From NCBI GenBank assembly GCA_046295215.1, contig JBKBNP010000024.1, positions 1 to 64,000 on the forward strand: 64,000 nt of DNA, read 5' to 3'. Below are positions 26,509 through 35,026 of this stretch, piece by piece. The notes beneath the pieces are model-generated. The model did not search any database. It had not been told where the DNA came from and saw only the letters and a program-made list of their open reading frames with translations. The translations under genes and the position numbers were made by a program. How positions within the stretch are numbered: the first letter of the stretch is position 1; every line of letters starts with the position of its first letter. Source of the DNA: Szabonella sp046295215 (GTDB lineage: Bacteria > Pseudomonadota > Alphaproteobacteria > Rhodobacterales > Rhodobacteraceae).

Positions 26509-27630
26509 TCAGGCCGGGCGGCGCGCGGTGACAAGGGAGGTCACAAAGGGGCGCCTTGAGCGGGCGGGGGCGATTCTGTCGAAACCGGCCTCACCCAGCA
26601 ATTCCGCAATCCGCGCGGCGGAACGTGTGCGTCCGGTGCGCATGGCCATCGTGTAGAATGCAAAATAGACATCCGTCACCGGATCGGGGCGCATGCCCCC
26701 CGACATCGGTTCGGACACCAGCACCAGCCCTCCCGGCGGCAGCGCCGCATGAACCCGCGCCAGCAGCGCACGCACCGTGTCGTCGGAATGATCGTAAAGC
26801 ACCCGCACGAGACTGATCGCATCCGCACCGGGCGGCAACGGGTCATCCCGGAAACTGCCCGGATGCAATCGCACCCCCTGCCCCAGCCTTGCCCCTGCCC
26901 CATCCAGCACCGCCGGAAGCTCGAAAAGATGCCGTTCGATGCCCGGATGATGGCGGCCCAGAGCTTCCAGAAAGGCGCCCGTTCCGCCACCCACATCCAT
27001 CATGCTCCGCACCCCGCGCAGATCGGCAAGCGCCAGCGTATCCTCTGCCACCAGAACCTGACTCTCGGCCATCAGTCGCGAATAGCGCGTCGCGCGTCCG
27101 GGATCCTCCGCCGCGCCCGCACCAAAGACATAGGGCCAGAACTCGGCAAGGTCCGGCCGGGTTTCCCCGCGCAGGAAGGCCACCGGATCGGCAAGGTCGC
27201 GATAGAGGATGGCGTGATGCAGGATCATGCCCTCGAGCCCCGGCACGGCCAGCAACGAGGCCCCCCGGACCGACAACGCAAACCGCCCGTCCCGCCGCCG
27301 CCGCAACAGACCCGCCGCAGCGCCTGCCTGCAAAAGAACCGCGAGACGATCCTCCGGCAGCCCCAATCCGGGCGCGAGATCACCAGGCTTTGCAGGCCCG
27401 GACTCCAGCCGGTGCAACAGGCCCAGCTCAACAAGGGCCATCAGCACCTGGGATTCAACAAAGCCTTGTATTGTCTTGAAAATCGCCTCTCCTTGCCGAC
27501 GCGCAACCCAGCGCAGGCCGGGAACACGCGCCGCGAAAGCCTGAAACCGGCGCGACCGCGCAAGGTTCACGATCCAGTCCGAACCGGCCCGCCGACGTGG
27601 AGCAGGATCGGTATCGGGCATGTCCGCCAT
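26509..27630 (-). CDS. crtF: Demethylspheroidene (hydroxyneurosporene) O-methyltransferase
   Basis: 373 residues, SAM-dependent plant-O-methyltransferase type. It methylates the tertiary hydroxyl at C1 of the carotenoid in the spheroidene path. The SAM loop MDVGGGTGAFLEAL is near residues 213-226, an N-terminal winged-helix dimerisation domain precedes it, and the catalytic region LVRVLYDHSDD follows. It begins 3 bp after the crtE stop, in one operon. Confidence 0.94.
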   Translation of the reverse strand: MADMPDTDPAPRRRAGSDWIVNLARSRRFQAFAARVPGLRWVARRQGEAIFKTIQGFVESQVLMALVELGLLHRLESGPAKPGDLAPGLGLPEDRLAVLLQAGAAAGLLRRRRDGRFALSVRGASLLAVPGLEGMILHHAILYRDLADPVAFLRGETRPDLAEFWPYVFGAGAAEDPGRATRYSRLMAESQVLVAEDTLALADLRGVRSMMDVGGGTGAFLEALGRHHPGIERHLFELPAVLDGAGARLGQGVRLHPGSFRDDPLPPGADAISLVRVLYDHSDDTVRALLARVHAALPPGGLVLVSEPMSGGMRPDPVTDVYFAFYTMAMRTGRTRSAARIAELLGEAGFDRIAPARSRRPFVTSLVTARRPA

Positions 27631-27633
27631 CGG

Positions 27634-28521
27634 TCAGACCCGGGTCTGGAAATGCGTCTGGGCCGGGGCGACCGGGGTCATCCGTTCGGCGTGGCGACGG
27701 ACCATCTCGGCCAGCATCGCCTCGCCCGGACAGGCGGGGATCGAGGCGATTGCACCGCCGAGAATGTCGCGCAGATGCCGGATCGCACCCTGAACGCCAA
27801 GCTCGGACACGGCCGAAGGACGGGCATGGATGGCATCCTGTCCCACCGGCTTGCCCAGGGTTTCGGCGTCATAAAGTGCGTCGCGAAGGTCATCCGCCAC
27901 CTGAAACGCCTCACCGATCCGCGCACCGAGTTCGGTCCAGGGTTCGGGATCCTGCCCCGCCGCCTGCGCGCCCATCTGAGTGGCGGCGATGAACAGCGCC
28001 CCGGTCTTGGCCCGGTGATAGGCGCGCAGATCGACCTGCGCCTCGCTTTCCCAGCCCTGCCCCGCACAGATCCCGCCCGGCATCCCCGTCCGCGCCGCCA
28101 GAATCCGGATCAGGCCGAGCGCGCGGGCGGCATCGGCCGCAGGCAGATGTGCCAGATGGTCAAAAGCCAGCACGATCAGGCTGTCACCCGCCAGAACGGC
28201 AAGCGGTTCGGAATAGGCGCAATGCACCGTCGGCTTGCCACGCCGGGTGTCTGCATCGTCGAAACAGGGCAGATCATCATGCACGAGGCTGGCGCAATGG
28301 ATCAGTTCCAGCGCCGCCGCGGCGGCATCCGCCACGCCGGGCCGGTCGTCACCGCAGGCAAGGGCCACTGACAGAAGGATCGTGGGCCGGACCCGCGCGC
28401 CCCCCGGAGTCACCGCATAGGGCAAGGCCGATGCGAGCCGGGAAGGCACCGGATGCCCCGCCCCCGCCGCCTGCGCAAGGGATGCGGCAATGGCCTGTTC
28501 GATCCGTGTCTGAAGCCCCAT
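27634..28521 (-). CDS. crtE: Geranylgeranyl diphosphate synthase
   Basis: About 295 residues. It condenses IPP with FPP to GGPP for carotenoids and the bacteriochlorophyll tail. The first Asp-rich motif DDLPCFDDAD and the second DDLRDALYD are intact. I chose the ATG at 28521 (MGLQTRI) because GGAGTGG lies about 6 bp upstream and because two PpsR operators occupy 28533-28574, which would be coding with the earlier in-frame ATGs. It is the first gene of the crtEF-bchCXYZ-puf superoperon and diverges from crtD. Confidence 0.94.
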   Translation of the reverse strand: MGLQTRIEQAIAASLAQAAGAGHPVPSRLASALPYAVTPGGARVRPTILLSVALACGDDRPGVADAAAAALELIHCASLVHDDLPCFDDADTRRGKPTVHCAYSEPLAVLAGDSLIVLAFDHLAHLPAADAARALGLIRILAARTGMPGGICAGQGWESEAQVDLRAYHRAKTGALFIAATQMGAQAAGQDPEPWTELGARIGEAFQVADDLRDALYDAETLGKPVGQDAIHARPSAVSELGVQGAIRHLRDILGGAIASIPACPGEAMLAEMVRRHAERMTPVAPAQTHFQTRV

Positions 28522-28532
28522 GCCGCCACTCC

Positions 28533-28574
28533 TGTCATCTATATCTGACATATAACTGTAAATCATACTGGACA
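28533..28574. promoter_or_regulatory. Divergent crtE/crtD promoter region with two PpsR operators
   Basis: Perfect TGT-N12-ACA sites at 28533-28550 and 28557-28574 are 6 bp apart and fill the centre of the 82-bp gap between the crtE and crtD starts. Both genes are known PpsR/CrtJ targets in Rhodobacter. The 6-bp gap differs from the 8 bp seen at bchC. Confidence 0.85.
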
Positions 28575-28603
28575 ATCCTCAAAGGCAAGTCAACAATCAC
28601 CGC

Positions 28604-30253
28604 ATGGCCATCCGCGCGCAAACCCCTGTACCGGCCAAGCGCCCCCCGAACTCCCGCCCGCCGGTTTCCCGCCCAAGGGTGATCGTGATCGGGGCCGGGA
28701 TGGGCGGGCTCTGTGCTGCCGTCCGGCTGGCCCATGGCGGGTGCCGCGTGACGGTGGTGGAGGCAGCGCCAGGCCCCGGCGGCAAGATGCGCACAGTCGA
28801 CAGCGTCGCGGGTCCGGTCGATGCGGGCCCCACTGTCTTGACCATGCGGGGCGTGTTCGAGGGGATTTTCAGGCTGGCGGGCCAGCGGCTGGAAGATCAC
28901 CTGACCCTGATCCCCCAACCCGTTCTGGCCCGGCACTGGTGGGAGGGCGGCGAGACGCTCGACCTGCACAGCGATGCCGAGGCAAGCGCCGCTGCCATCC
29001 ACACCTTCGCCGGTGCGCGCGCCGAGGCCGATTTCCGCAGCTTCCATGCCCGCACCGCCGCCGCCTTTGCCGCCTTCGACGCGCCCATGATGCAGGCGGC
29101 CCGACCCCGGCCCGGTGCCATCGCGCTCGCCGCACTCCGCACACCACGGCTCTGGCCCTGGCTCCTGCCCGGCATGACGCTTGCCCGCGCACTTGCGCTG
29201 GAGTTCCGCGACCCGCGTCTGCGGCAATTGTTCGGACGCTATGCCACCTATGTCGGCGGCTCGCCCTACCGGTCACCCGCCATTCTGGGCCTTGTCTGGC
29301 AGGCCGAAGCGCGCGGCGTCTGGACGGTGAAGGGCGGGATGCACAGGCTTGCGCTTGCGCTTGCCGATCTTGCGGCGGCAGGGGGGGCGCAGTTCCGCTA
29401 TGGCGTGGCGGCGGACCGGATCACCGAACATTGGGGCCGGACAAATGCGGTTGTGCTGGCTGACGGGGCAACCCTGACCTGCGATGCGGTGGTGTTCAAC
29501 GGCGATCCCGCCGCCCTGCCTGAGGGCCTTCTGGGCAAGGCCGCGATCCCGGCCCTGCCCACCCGCGCCACAAGGCCGCGCAGCCTCTCGGCTCAGGTCT
29601 GGAGCTTTGCCGCGCACCCGCACGGCCCTGCAACCGGGGCGGGGCTCGCCCATCACAACGTCTTTTTCACCGCCGATCCGCGCGACGAATTCGCACCGAT
29701 TGCCAAGGGGCGGCTGCCCGATGCGCCCTCGATCTATCTTTGCGCGCAGGACCGCCACCATGTCGAAGCCGTCCCGCAAGGGCCAGAGCGGTTCGAGATC
29801 ATCCTCAACGCCCCTGCAGGGCTTTCCCCCGACCCGAAGGAGGCCCGGCGATGCGCCGATCTGACCTTTTCCCGCCTCGCCCGCTATGGGCTGACCTTCA
29901 CCCCGCAACCGGACCCGGGGCTTCATCCACAGGTTCTGACGGGGCCTTCGGGCTTCGCCCGGATGTTTCCGGGGTCGGAGGGGGCGATCTATGGGCGCAG
30001 CCCCGAGGGGCCGATGGCGGCCTTCCGGCGACCTCCGGCGCGGACGGCGTTGGCGGGTCTTTATATCGCGGGGGGGGGCGCGCATCCGGGGGCGGGGCTG
30101 CCGATGGCGGCCCGGTCCGGCCTGCACGCGGCCGAGGCGATCAGGACGGACCTCGCTTTGATGTCACAGTCCGCCCCGACGGCTATGCCTGGTGGTATGT
30201 CGACGGGATCAGCGCCGACGGCACCCGCGCGATCTCCGTCATCGGGTTCATAG
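28604..30253 (+). CDS. crtD: Methoxyneurosporene (hydroxyneurosporene) desaturase CrtD
   Basis: 549 residues. FAD-dependent carotenoid 3,4-desaturase of the spheroidene path. The dinucleotide motif VIVIGAGMGGLCAAVRLAHGG is near residues 26-46 after a Pro-rich leader; the C-terminal signature YGRSPEGPMAAFRRP...LYIAGGGAHPGAGLPMAARSG is clear. Family similarity ends about 30 residues before the stop; that tail is read out of frame over the conserved start of crtC. A run of nine G at 30070-30078 encodes part of AGGG in the signature. The frame is intact through this run, so the sequence is not frameshifted here. Confidence 0.94.
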   Translation: MAIRAQTPVPAKRPPNSRPPVSRPRVIVIGAGMGGLCAAVRLAHGGCRVTVVEAAPGPGGKMRTVDSVAGPVDAGPTVLTMRGVFEGIFRLAGQRLEDHLTLIPQPVLARHWWEGGETLDLHSDAEASAAAIHTFAGARAEADFRSFHARTAAAFAAFDAPMMQAARPRPGAIALAALRTPRLWPWLLPGMTLARALALEFRDPRLRQLFGRYATYVGGSPYRSPAILGLVWQAEARGVWTVKGGMHRLALALADLAAAGGAQFRYGVAADRITEHWGRTNAVVLADGATLTCDAVVFNGDPAALPEGLLGKAAIPALPTRATRPRSLSAQVWSFAAHPHGPATGAGLAHHNVFFTADPRDEFAPIAKGRLPDAPSIYLCAQDRHHVEAVPQGPERFEIILNAPAGLSPDPKEARRCADLTFSRLARYGLTFTPQPDPGLHPQVLTGPSGFARMFPGSEGAIYGRSPEGPMAAFRRPPARTALAGLYIAGGGAHPGAGLPMAARSGLHAAEAIRTDLALMSQSAPTAMPGGMSTGSAPTAPARSPSSGS

Positions 30254-31113
30254 GGTCGGTTTTCTCGCCCTGGTATCGCTGGTCGGGGCGGCGCGACCCG
30301 GCCAACCATTGCTGCATCAATGTGGCGACCTATGGCCCCGGCGCGCGCTTCACCATGACAGACCGGGGCCGCGCCGCCCTGCGCCAATCGCCCGACTGCC
30401 TGACCGTCGGCCCCAGTTCGATGCGCTGGACCGGCGCGGCGCTGGAAATCGAGATCAACGAGATCGGTGCGCCGCCGATGGTGACGCCGGTGCGCGGCCG
30501 CATCCGCCTGACACCTGCCGCGCTGACCGGGGTGGAGGTGGCGCTGACCCCGGATGACGCGCATCTGTGGCGCCCTTTTGCCCCCACGGCGCGGATCGAG
30601 GTGGACCTGAGCCAGGGCCACAAATGGCAGGGGCACGGCTATTTCGATGCCAATTTCGGCACCCGCGCGCTGGAGGCCGATTTCAGCTATTGGACATGGG
30701 GGCGGTTTCCGTTGAAGGACGGGGCCGCCTGTTTTTACGACGCCACGCGGCGCGACGGGTCGGAACTGGGCCTTGGCCTGCATATTGCACGCGACGGGTC
30801 GGTGCGTCAGATCGAGCCACCGCCCAAGGCCCGCCTGCCCCGCACGCTCTGGGCGCTGCGGCGTGAAACGCGGGCGGATGCGGGGGCCAAACCCCATCAG
30901 GTCATGGCGATGCTGGACGCGCCCTTTTACAGCCGCTCACAGGTGGAAACCCGCATCAATGGCGAGGTCACGCGCGGCGTGCATGAGGCGCTGGACCTCA
31001 ATCGCTTTGCCAATCCGCTCTTGAAACCCATGCTGGCGGTGCGGGTGCCGCGCCGTGAGGGCTGGACCTTTGCCGATCAGGCCATTTCCGGGTTGCGCCG
31101 CCAGACCGAATAA
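29851..31113 (+). CDS. crtC: Hydroxyneurosporene synthase (carotenoid 1,2-hydratase) CrtC
   Basis: It adds water to the 1,2 double bond of neurosporene or related carotenoids. The conserved protein begins around DGPRFDVTVRPDGYAWWYVDG (about position 30145) and includes IGFIGSVFSPWYRWSG, HGYFDANFGTRALEADFSYWTWGRF and the WTFADQ end. No ATG, GTG or TTG exists in this frame between 29854 and about 30320. The only candidate before the core is the ATG at 29851, which has a strong AAGGAGG 7 bp upstream, giving 420 residues with a ~98-residue Gly-rich extension inside crtD (403-bp overlap). A frameshift from crtD is an alternative. The start is therefore uncertain, the gene is not. It converges on tspO with a 37-bp tail overlap. 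Confidence 0.85.
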   Translation: MRRSDLFPPRPLWADLHPATGPGASSTGSDGAFGLRPDVSGVGGGDLWAQPRGADGGLPATSGADGVGGSLYRGGGRASGGGAADGGPVRPARGRGDQDGPRFDVTVRPDGYAWWYVDGISADGTRAISVIGFIGSVFSPWYRWSGRRDPANHCCINVATYGPGARFTMTDRGRAALRQSPDCLTVGPSSMRWTGAALEIEINEIGAPPMVTPVRGRIRLTPAALTGVEVALTPDDAHLWRPFAPTARIEVDLSQGHKWQGHGYFDANFGTRALEADFSYWTWGRFPLKDGAACFYDATRRDGSELGLGLHIARDGSVRQIEPPPKARLPRTLWALRRETRADAGAKPHQVMAMLDAPFYSRSQVETRINGEVTRGVHEALDLNRFANPLLKPMLAVRVPRREGWTFADQAISGLRRQTE

Positions 31114-31535
31114 TTCAGCGCCCCCGCGATGGTTGCCCACAAAAGATAGGGCGCCATCAAGACCCCGGCCAGCGTGTCGAGTTGCCAGAAGGCCAGCATT
31201 GTCGCCGCCACCGCCAGCCACAGGCAGCACAGAACCACAAACCCCGCCTGCATCCGCCTCAGCCCGAAAAACACCGGCGTCCAGAGCGTGTTGAACGCGA
31301 TCTGCGCGGCCCAGAAAGCCAGCGCCTGCCCCGATCCGGGCAAAAGCGCCACGCGCATCGCCGCATAGGCCATGGAGATGTAAAGGATCGTCCAGACCAC
31401 TGGGAAAGCCCAGTTGGGCGGCGTCCAGTCGGGCTTTTCCAGGCTGTCATACCATTCGCCGGGCTTGAACATCGCCCCGGTGGCCGCCGCAGCGCCGCAA
31501 GCGGCAAGGAATGTCAGAAACAGGCCCCAATCCAT
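31077..31535 (-). CDS. tspO: TspO, tryptophan-rich outer-membrane sensory protein
   Basis: 152 residues with five transmembrane segments and many Trp: the family hallmark WTPPNWAFPVVWTILYISMAYAA lies near residues 37-59 and LWATIAGALNYSVWRRN near the end. TspO binds tetrapyrroles and, in R. sphaeroides, damps PGC expression under oxygen. It follows crtB by 33 bp in the crtIB-tspO operon and its last codons overlap the end of crtC on the other strand. Confidence 0.93.
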   Translation of the reverse strand: MDWGLFLTFLAACGAAAATGAMFKPGEWYDSLEKPDWTPPNWAFPVVWTILYISMAYAAMRVALLPGSGQALAFWAAQIAFNTLWTPVFFGLRRMQAGFVVLCCLWLAVAATMLAFWQLDTLAGVLMAPYLLWATIAGALNYSVWRRNPEMA

Positions 31536-31568
31536 CGACGTCCCCCATCGGTCCGCCCCAGATGTAGG

Positions 31569-32612
31569 CTATTCCCCGGGAAAGGCCAAGCTCTGCGGTG
31601 CAGCATGGCCCCGGCGAGCCCGATTTTGCGCCTCAAGCTGCGCCAGAATGTCCAGCACCCGCTCCGGCCTGCTGGCCTCGCGCCCGCCCTGCGCGGCGGC
31701 CTCCACCAGAAAGGCGACCTCGGGCTCGGGCCGGGCATGGATCAGCGCGGGCACCGGCATGACCGCCGAAACCCCGCTCTGCACCAGCGCCTCGGCCAGC
31801 CAGCCGAGTTTCTGGCGGCGTGAGGTATGCGCGCGCCATGTGATGCTGTCATGGTCCCGCGCCGCCACCGCCTGCCCGATGCCGCGATAGATCAACCCGG
31901 CGGCATGGATGCCCGGACGGCAAGACAGCGGCAATCGTGCCACGCCTGCCCCTGCCCGCGCATAAAGCCGGTCTGCCTGCGCCAGAAGCCGCGCGACCAG
32001 CGCCCGGATGCGCGCATCGGGCGTCGGGTCGGCCAGAAACGCCTCCGGATCAATCCCGGCCTCGGCCAGCCAGTCGGTCGGCAGGTAAAGCCGCCCGGCG
32101 CAGGCATCCTCGCCCACATCGCGGGCAATATTGGTCAGTTGCATGGCAAGACCCAGATCGCAGGCCCGCGCGATGGTGTCGGCATCGCGCGCGCGCATCA
32201 GCACGCACATCATGGCCCCCACCGCCGCCGCCACCCGCGCGGAATAATCCAGCACCCCCGACAGCGTGGCATAGCGCCGCCCCACCGCATCCCAGGCGAG
32301 CCCTTCCAGCAGCGCCTCGGGCAGCGCGCGCGGCATGTCGAACCCGTCCACGATGGCGCCAAAGGCGCGGTCGGCAGGCGCATTGCGGGGCGTGCCCGCG
32401 TAAACCAGATCCAGCCGGTCGCGCAGCGACAGGACCGCCCCGCCCTTGTCCGTGCCCTCATCCACCGCATCGTCCGCCAGCCTGCAAAAGGCATAAAGGG
32501 CAAGTGCCGGATCCCGCACCCGCGCGGGCAACAGGCGCGATGCGGTGTGGAACGACAGCGACCCCGCCCGGATCGCCGCGCGGCAATGGTCCATATCGGC
32601 GGGCGCGATCAT
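31569..32612 (-). CDS. crtB: Phytoene synthase
   Basis: 347 residues. It joins two GGPP to phytoene, the first committed carotenoid step. The two Asp-rich motifs are LADDAVDEGTD near residue 45 and LTNIARDVGEDACAGRLYLP near residue 165, the latter the squalene/phytoene synthase signature. Its ATG overlaps the crtI stop as ATGA. The C-terminal ~40 residues are Arg/Ala-rich and variable. Confidence 0.95.
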   Translation of the reverse strand: MIAPADMDHCRAAIRAGSLSFHTASRLLPARVRDPALALYAFCRLADDAVDEGTDKGGAVLSLRDRLDLVYAGTPRNAPADRAFGAIVDGFDMPRALPEALLEGLAWDAVGRRYATLSGVLDYSARVAAAVGAMMCVLMRARDADTIARACDLGLAMQLTNIARDVGEDACAGRLYLPTDWLAEAGIDPEAFLADPTPDARIRALVARLLAQADRLYARAGAGVARLPLSCRPGIHAAGLIYRGIGQAVAARDHDSITWRAHTSRRQKLGWLAEALVQSGVSAVMPVPALIHARPEPEVAFLVEAAAQGGREASRPERVLDILAQLEAQNRARRGHAAPQSLAFPGE

Positions 32613-34174
32613 TCGGCAGCCATCCGCAGGGGGGCCGCAACCGGCGCATCCGGCACCAGCTTGCCCAGCACTTCCGCGCTGGAAATCACCCCCGGCAGGC
32701 CCGCGCCGGGATGCGTGCCCGCACCGACCAGATACAGCCCCTCGGCCTCCTCGCTGACATTGTGGGGGCGGAACCAGGCCGATTGCAGGATGCGCGGCTC
32801 GATGGAAAAGCCCGCGCCATGGGGGGAAAGATAGCGGTCGCGGAATTCCTCGGGCGTGAAGGTCAGGCTTTCGGTGATCCGCGCGCCGATCCCCGGCATC
32901 AGGCGTTCGAGTTGTTCCAGCACCAGCGCGCGGTAGGGTTCGGCCTGCACCTTCCAGTCCACGCCATTGTCATGGCCCAGATGCGGCACTGGGGATAGCA
33001 CATAGAAAGTGTCATCGTTCTCGTGTGCCACTGACGGGTCAGTGACAGAGGGGCGGTGGATATAGAGGCTCATGTCATCGGCCAGTTTGCCCTTGAGGAA
33101 GACGTCACGCAGCAATCCCTCATAGCGCGGGCCGCTGAAGATCGTGTGATGCCCCATCTCGGGCCACATCGCCCTGGTGCCCTTGGTGCCGAAATACCAG
33201 ACATAGAGCCCCATCGACCAGCGCCTCCCGTCCACCTTGGCGTCGGTCCAGACCTTGCGGGGCCGGTTGCGCAAAAGCCGGGTATAGGTGTGCCCCGCAT
33301 CGGCATTGCTGACGATCAGCCCTGCGGTCAGCACCCGGCCATCGGTCAGGCGCAGGCCAATGGCGCGGTTGCCAACAAACAGGATCTCGTCAGCCTCCTG
33401 CCCCAGATGCACGGCTCCGCCTTGGGATTCGATCACCTTGACCATGGCATCAGCAATCGCCTGCACCCCGCCCATGGCGTAATGCACGCCGAATTCCTTT
33501 TCCAGGTGGCTGACCAGCGCATAGATCGAGGTCACATGCAGCGGATCGCCCCCGATGAACAGCGGATGGAAGGACAGCGCCATCCGCAAGCGTGGGTCGC
33601 GCACCCGCGCGGCAGCAAGGCCAAAGATGGACCGGTCTGCCCTGAGCCGCGCAAACTCCGGCAGCACCTTGAGGGTTTCCCACAGGCGATGCATCGGCTT
33701 GGCCACCATGCCCTCATAGCCCACGACGAACCGCCGCCGACTGTCCTCCAGAAACCGCCGGTATCCGGGCAGGTCGCGGGGGGAAAGGCGCGTCACCTCC
33801 GCCTCCATCCGGGCGGTGTCGGAACAGGCATCGAAATGCGATCCGTCCTGAAACCGGATGCGGTAGAAGGGGTCGAGCGGGCGCAGGTCCACATCACGGC
33901 GGAAATCGCGCCCGCAAGCGGCCCAGAGATCCTCGAACACCTGCGGCACGGTCACGATGGTCGGGCCGAGATCAAACCGGTGTCCGCCTCGGGTGATCGA
34001 CGATCCGCGCCCGCCCGCGCGGTCCAGCCGGTCGACCACCGTCACCCGGTAGCCCTTGGCCCCCAGCCGCATCGCGGCGGCCAGCCCACCCAGACCGGCA
34101 CCGACGACAAGGGCTGTGGCCGGGTCGGGCGACAGGGCAGAAACGGGGCGGATTGGGCGCGGATCTGTCAACAT
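32609..34174 (-). CDS. crtI: Phytoene desaturase CrtI (three- or four-step, neurosporene type)
   Basis: About 521 residues from the ATG at 34174. FAD motif ALVVGAGLGGLAAAMRLGAKG near residues 20-40, with the bacterial CrtI signature at the C-terminus (YLVGAGTHPGAGLPGVISSAEVL). It turns phytoene into neurosporene. Start choice: 34174 gives family length but has no purine tract; a longer in-frame ATG at 34234 has GAGGAAG 4 bp upstream and would add 20 residues and place the PpsR operator at 34190-34207 inside the gene. It is first in the crtI-crtB-tspO operon and divergent from crtA. Confidence 0.93.
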   Translation of the reverse strand: MLTDPRPIRPVSALSPDPATALVVGAGLGGLAAAMRLGAKGYRVTVVDRLDRAGGRGSSITRGGHRFDLGPTIVTVPQVFEDLWAACGRDFRRDVDLRPLDPFYRIRFQDGSHFDACSDTARMEAEVTRLSPRDLPGYRRFLEDSRRRFVVGYEGMVAKPMHRLWETLKVLPEFARLRADRSIFGLAAARVRDPRLRMALSFHPLFIGGDPLHVTSIYALVSHLEKEFGVHYAMGGVQAIADAMVKVIESQGGAVHLGQEADEILFVGNRAIGLRLTDGRVLTAGLIVSNADAGHTYTRLLRNRPRKVWTDAKVDGRRWSMGLYVWYFGTKGTRAMWPEMGHHTIFSGPRYEGLLRDVFLKGKLADDMSLYIHRPSVTDPSVAHENDDTFYVLSPVPHLGHDNGVDWKVQAEPYRALVLEQLERLMPGIGARITESLTFTPEEFRDRYLSPHGAGFSIEPRILQSAWFRPHNVSEEAEGLYLVGAGTHPGAGLPGVISSAEVLGKLVPDAPVAAPLRMAAE

Positions 34175-34189
34175 GAGAGTATGATAGAC

Positions 34190-34207
34190 TGTCCAGTCTG
34201 ATTTACA
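34190..34207. promoter_or_regulatory. PpsR operator on the crtI side of the crtI/crtA region
   Basis: A TGT-N12-ACA palindrome with CTGTCC / GATTTACA flanks, centred 24 bp upstream of the 34174 crtI start. Its centre is 75 bp from that of the second site near crtA. Confidence 0.8.
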
Positions 34208-34264
34208 ATCTTTCTCTGACCCCTGCCTTTTCATGCGCTTCCTCTTCCCTCGACCCGCAAAGGC

Positions 34265-34282
34265 TGTAAGATAATCCTGACA
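34265..34282. promoter_or_regulatory. PpsR operator on the crtA side of the crtI/crtA region
   Basis: A second TGT-N12-ACA site, ending 18 bp before the crtA ATG. On the minus strand the sequence GATTATCTT within it could serve as a -10 for a crtI transcript starting near 34263, which would support the longer CrtI start. Confidence 0.78.
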
Positions 34283-34300
34283 GCAAGGATGTGAGCCAGA

Positions 34301-35026
34301 ATGCAGACCGTCAGCCTCAGCCTGTTTCGATTCGAAACGATGGCGGCGCGACTATGGATCATCGGCCAGATGGGGGTGGCGCGGATCGGGCTGTCCCGAA
34401 TCCCTGACCTCGCGTTCTGGAAACTCTGCGGATCAGGCACTGGCGAGGGTTTCACCCCGCGTCCGAACTGGGGGGTCTGGGCGATCCTGTCGGTCTGGCC
34501 CGACCTTGCGACCGCGCAGGCGCGCACAGCCTCCGTTCCGCTGTTCCGGCGCTGGCGGGCAAAATCCGCTGAACACTGGACAATCCACCTGTCGCCGGCC
34601 TCGGTGCGCGGCCACTGGTCGGGCCGCACCCCCTTTGCCGCCACTGACCCCGCCCTGCCCGGCCCGCTGGCCGCGATGACCCGCGCCACGCTGCGACCCT
34701 CGCGGCTGGCGCGGTTCTGGGGCCGCGTGCCGGACATTTCAGCCGTCATCGGTGCCGATCCGAATGTGGTCTTCAAGATCGGCATTGGCGAGGTTCCGGT
34801 GCTGCATCAGGTCACCTTCTCGGTCTGGCCGGACACCGCGACCATGGCAAATTTCGCGCGCGGCGACGGCCCCCATGGCCGCGCCATCCGAGCCGTGCGC
34901 GACGAGGGCTGGTTCAACGAGGAACTCTATGCCCGCTTCCGCATCCTCGGCACCACCGGCACATGGGGCGGGGCGGATCCGCTGGCCCGCCTCGCCCCGA
35001 ATATCCCCAGACTGGACGCTGCATGA
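34301..35026 (+). CDS. crtA: Spheroidene monooxygenase CrtA
   Basis: 241 residues. It introduces the C2 keto group, turning spheroidene into spheroidenone under oxygen. The opening MQTVSLSLFRFETMAARLWIIGQMGVARIGLSRI and the GTGEGFTPRPNWGVWAILSVWPD segment are characteristic. The His/Trp-rich FARGDGPHGRAIRAVRDEGWFNEELYARF stretch near residues 185-213 is conserved. It is first in the crtA-bchIDO operon and overlaps bchI as ATGA. The gene implies a red, spheroidenone-making phototroph. Confidence 0.95.
   Translation: MQTVSLSLFRFETMAARLWIIGQMGVARIGLSRIPDLAFWKLCGSGTGEGFTPRPNWGVWAILSVWPDLATAQARTASVPLFRRWRAKSAEHWTIHLSPASVRGHWSGRTPFAATDPALPGPLAAMTRATLRPSRLARFWGRVPDISAVIGADPNVVFKIGIGEVPVLHQVTFSVWPDTATMANFARGDGPHGRAIRAVRDEGWFNEELYARFRILGTTGTWGGADPLARLAPNIPRLDAA

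Noticed and set aside
30062..30110. A sequencing frameshift in crtD at the nine-G run
   Set aside because: CrtD's conserved signature continues in frame both before and after the run, so the base count appears right.
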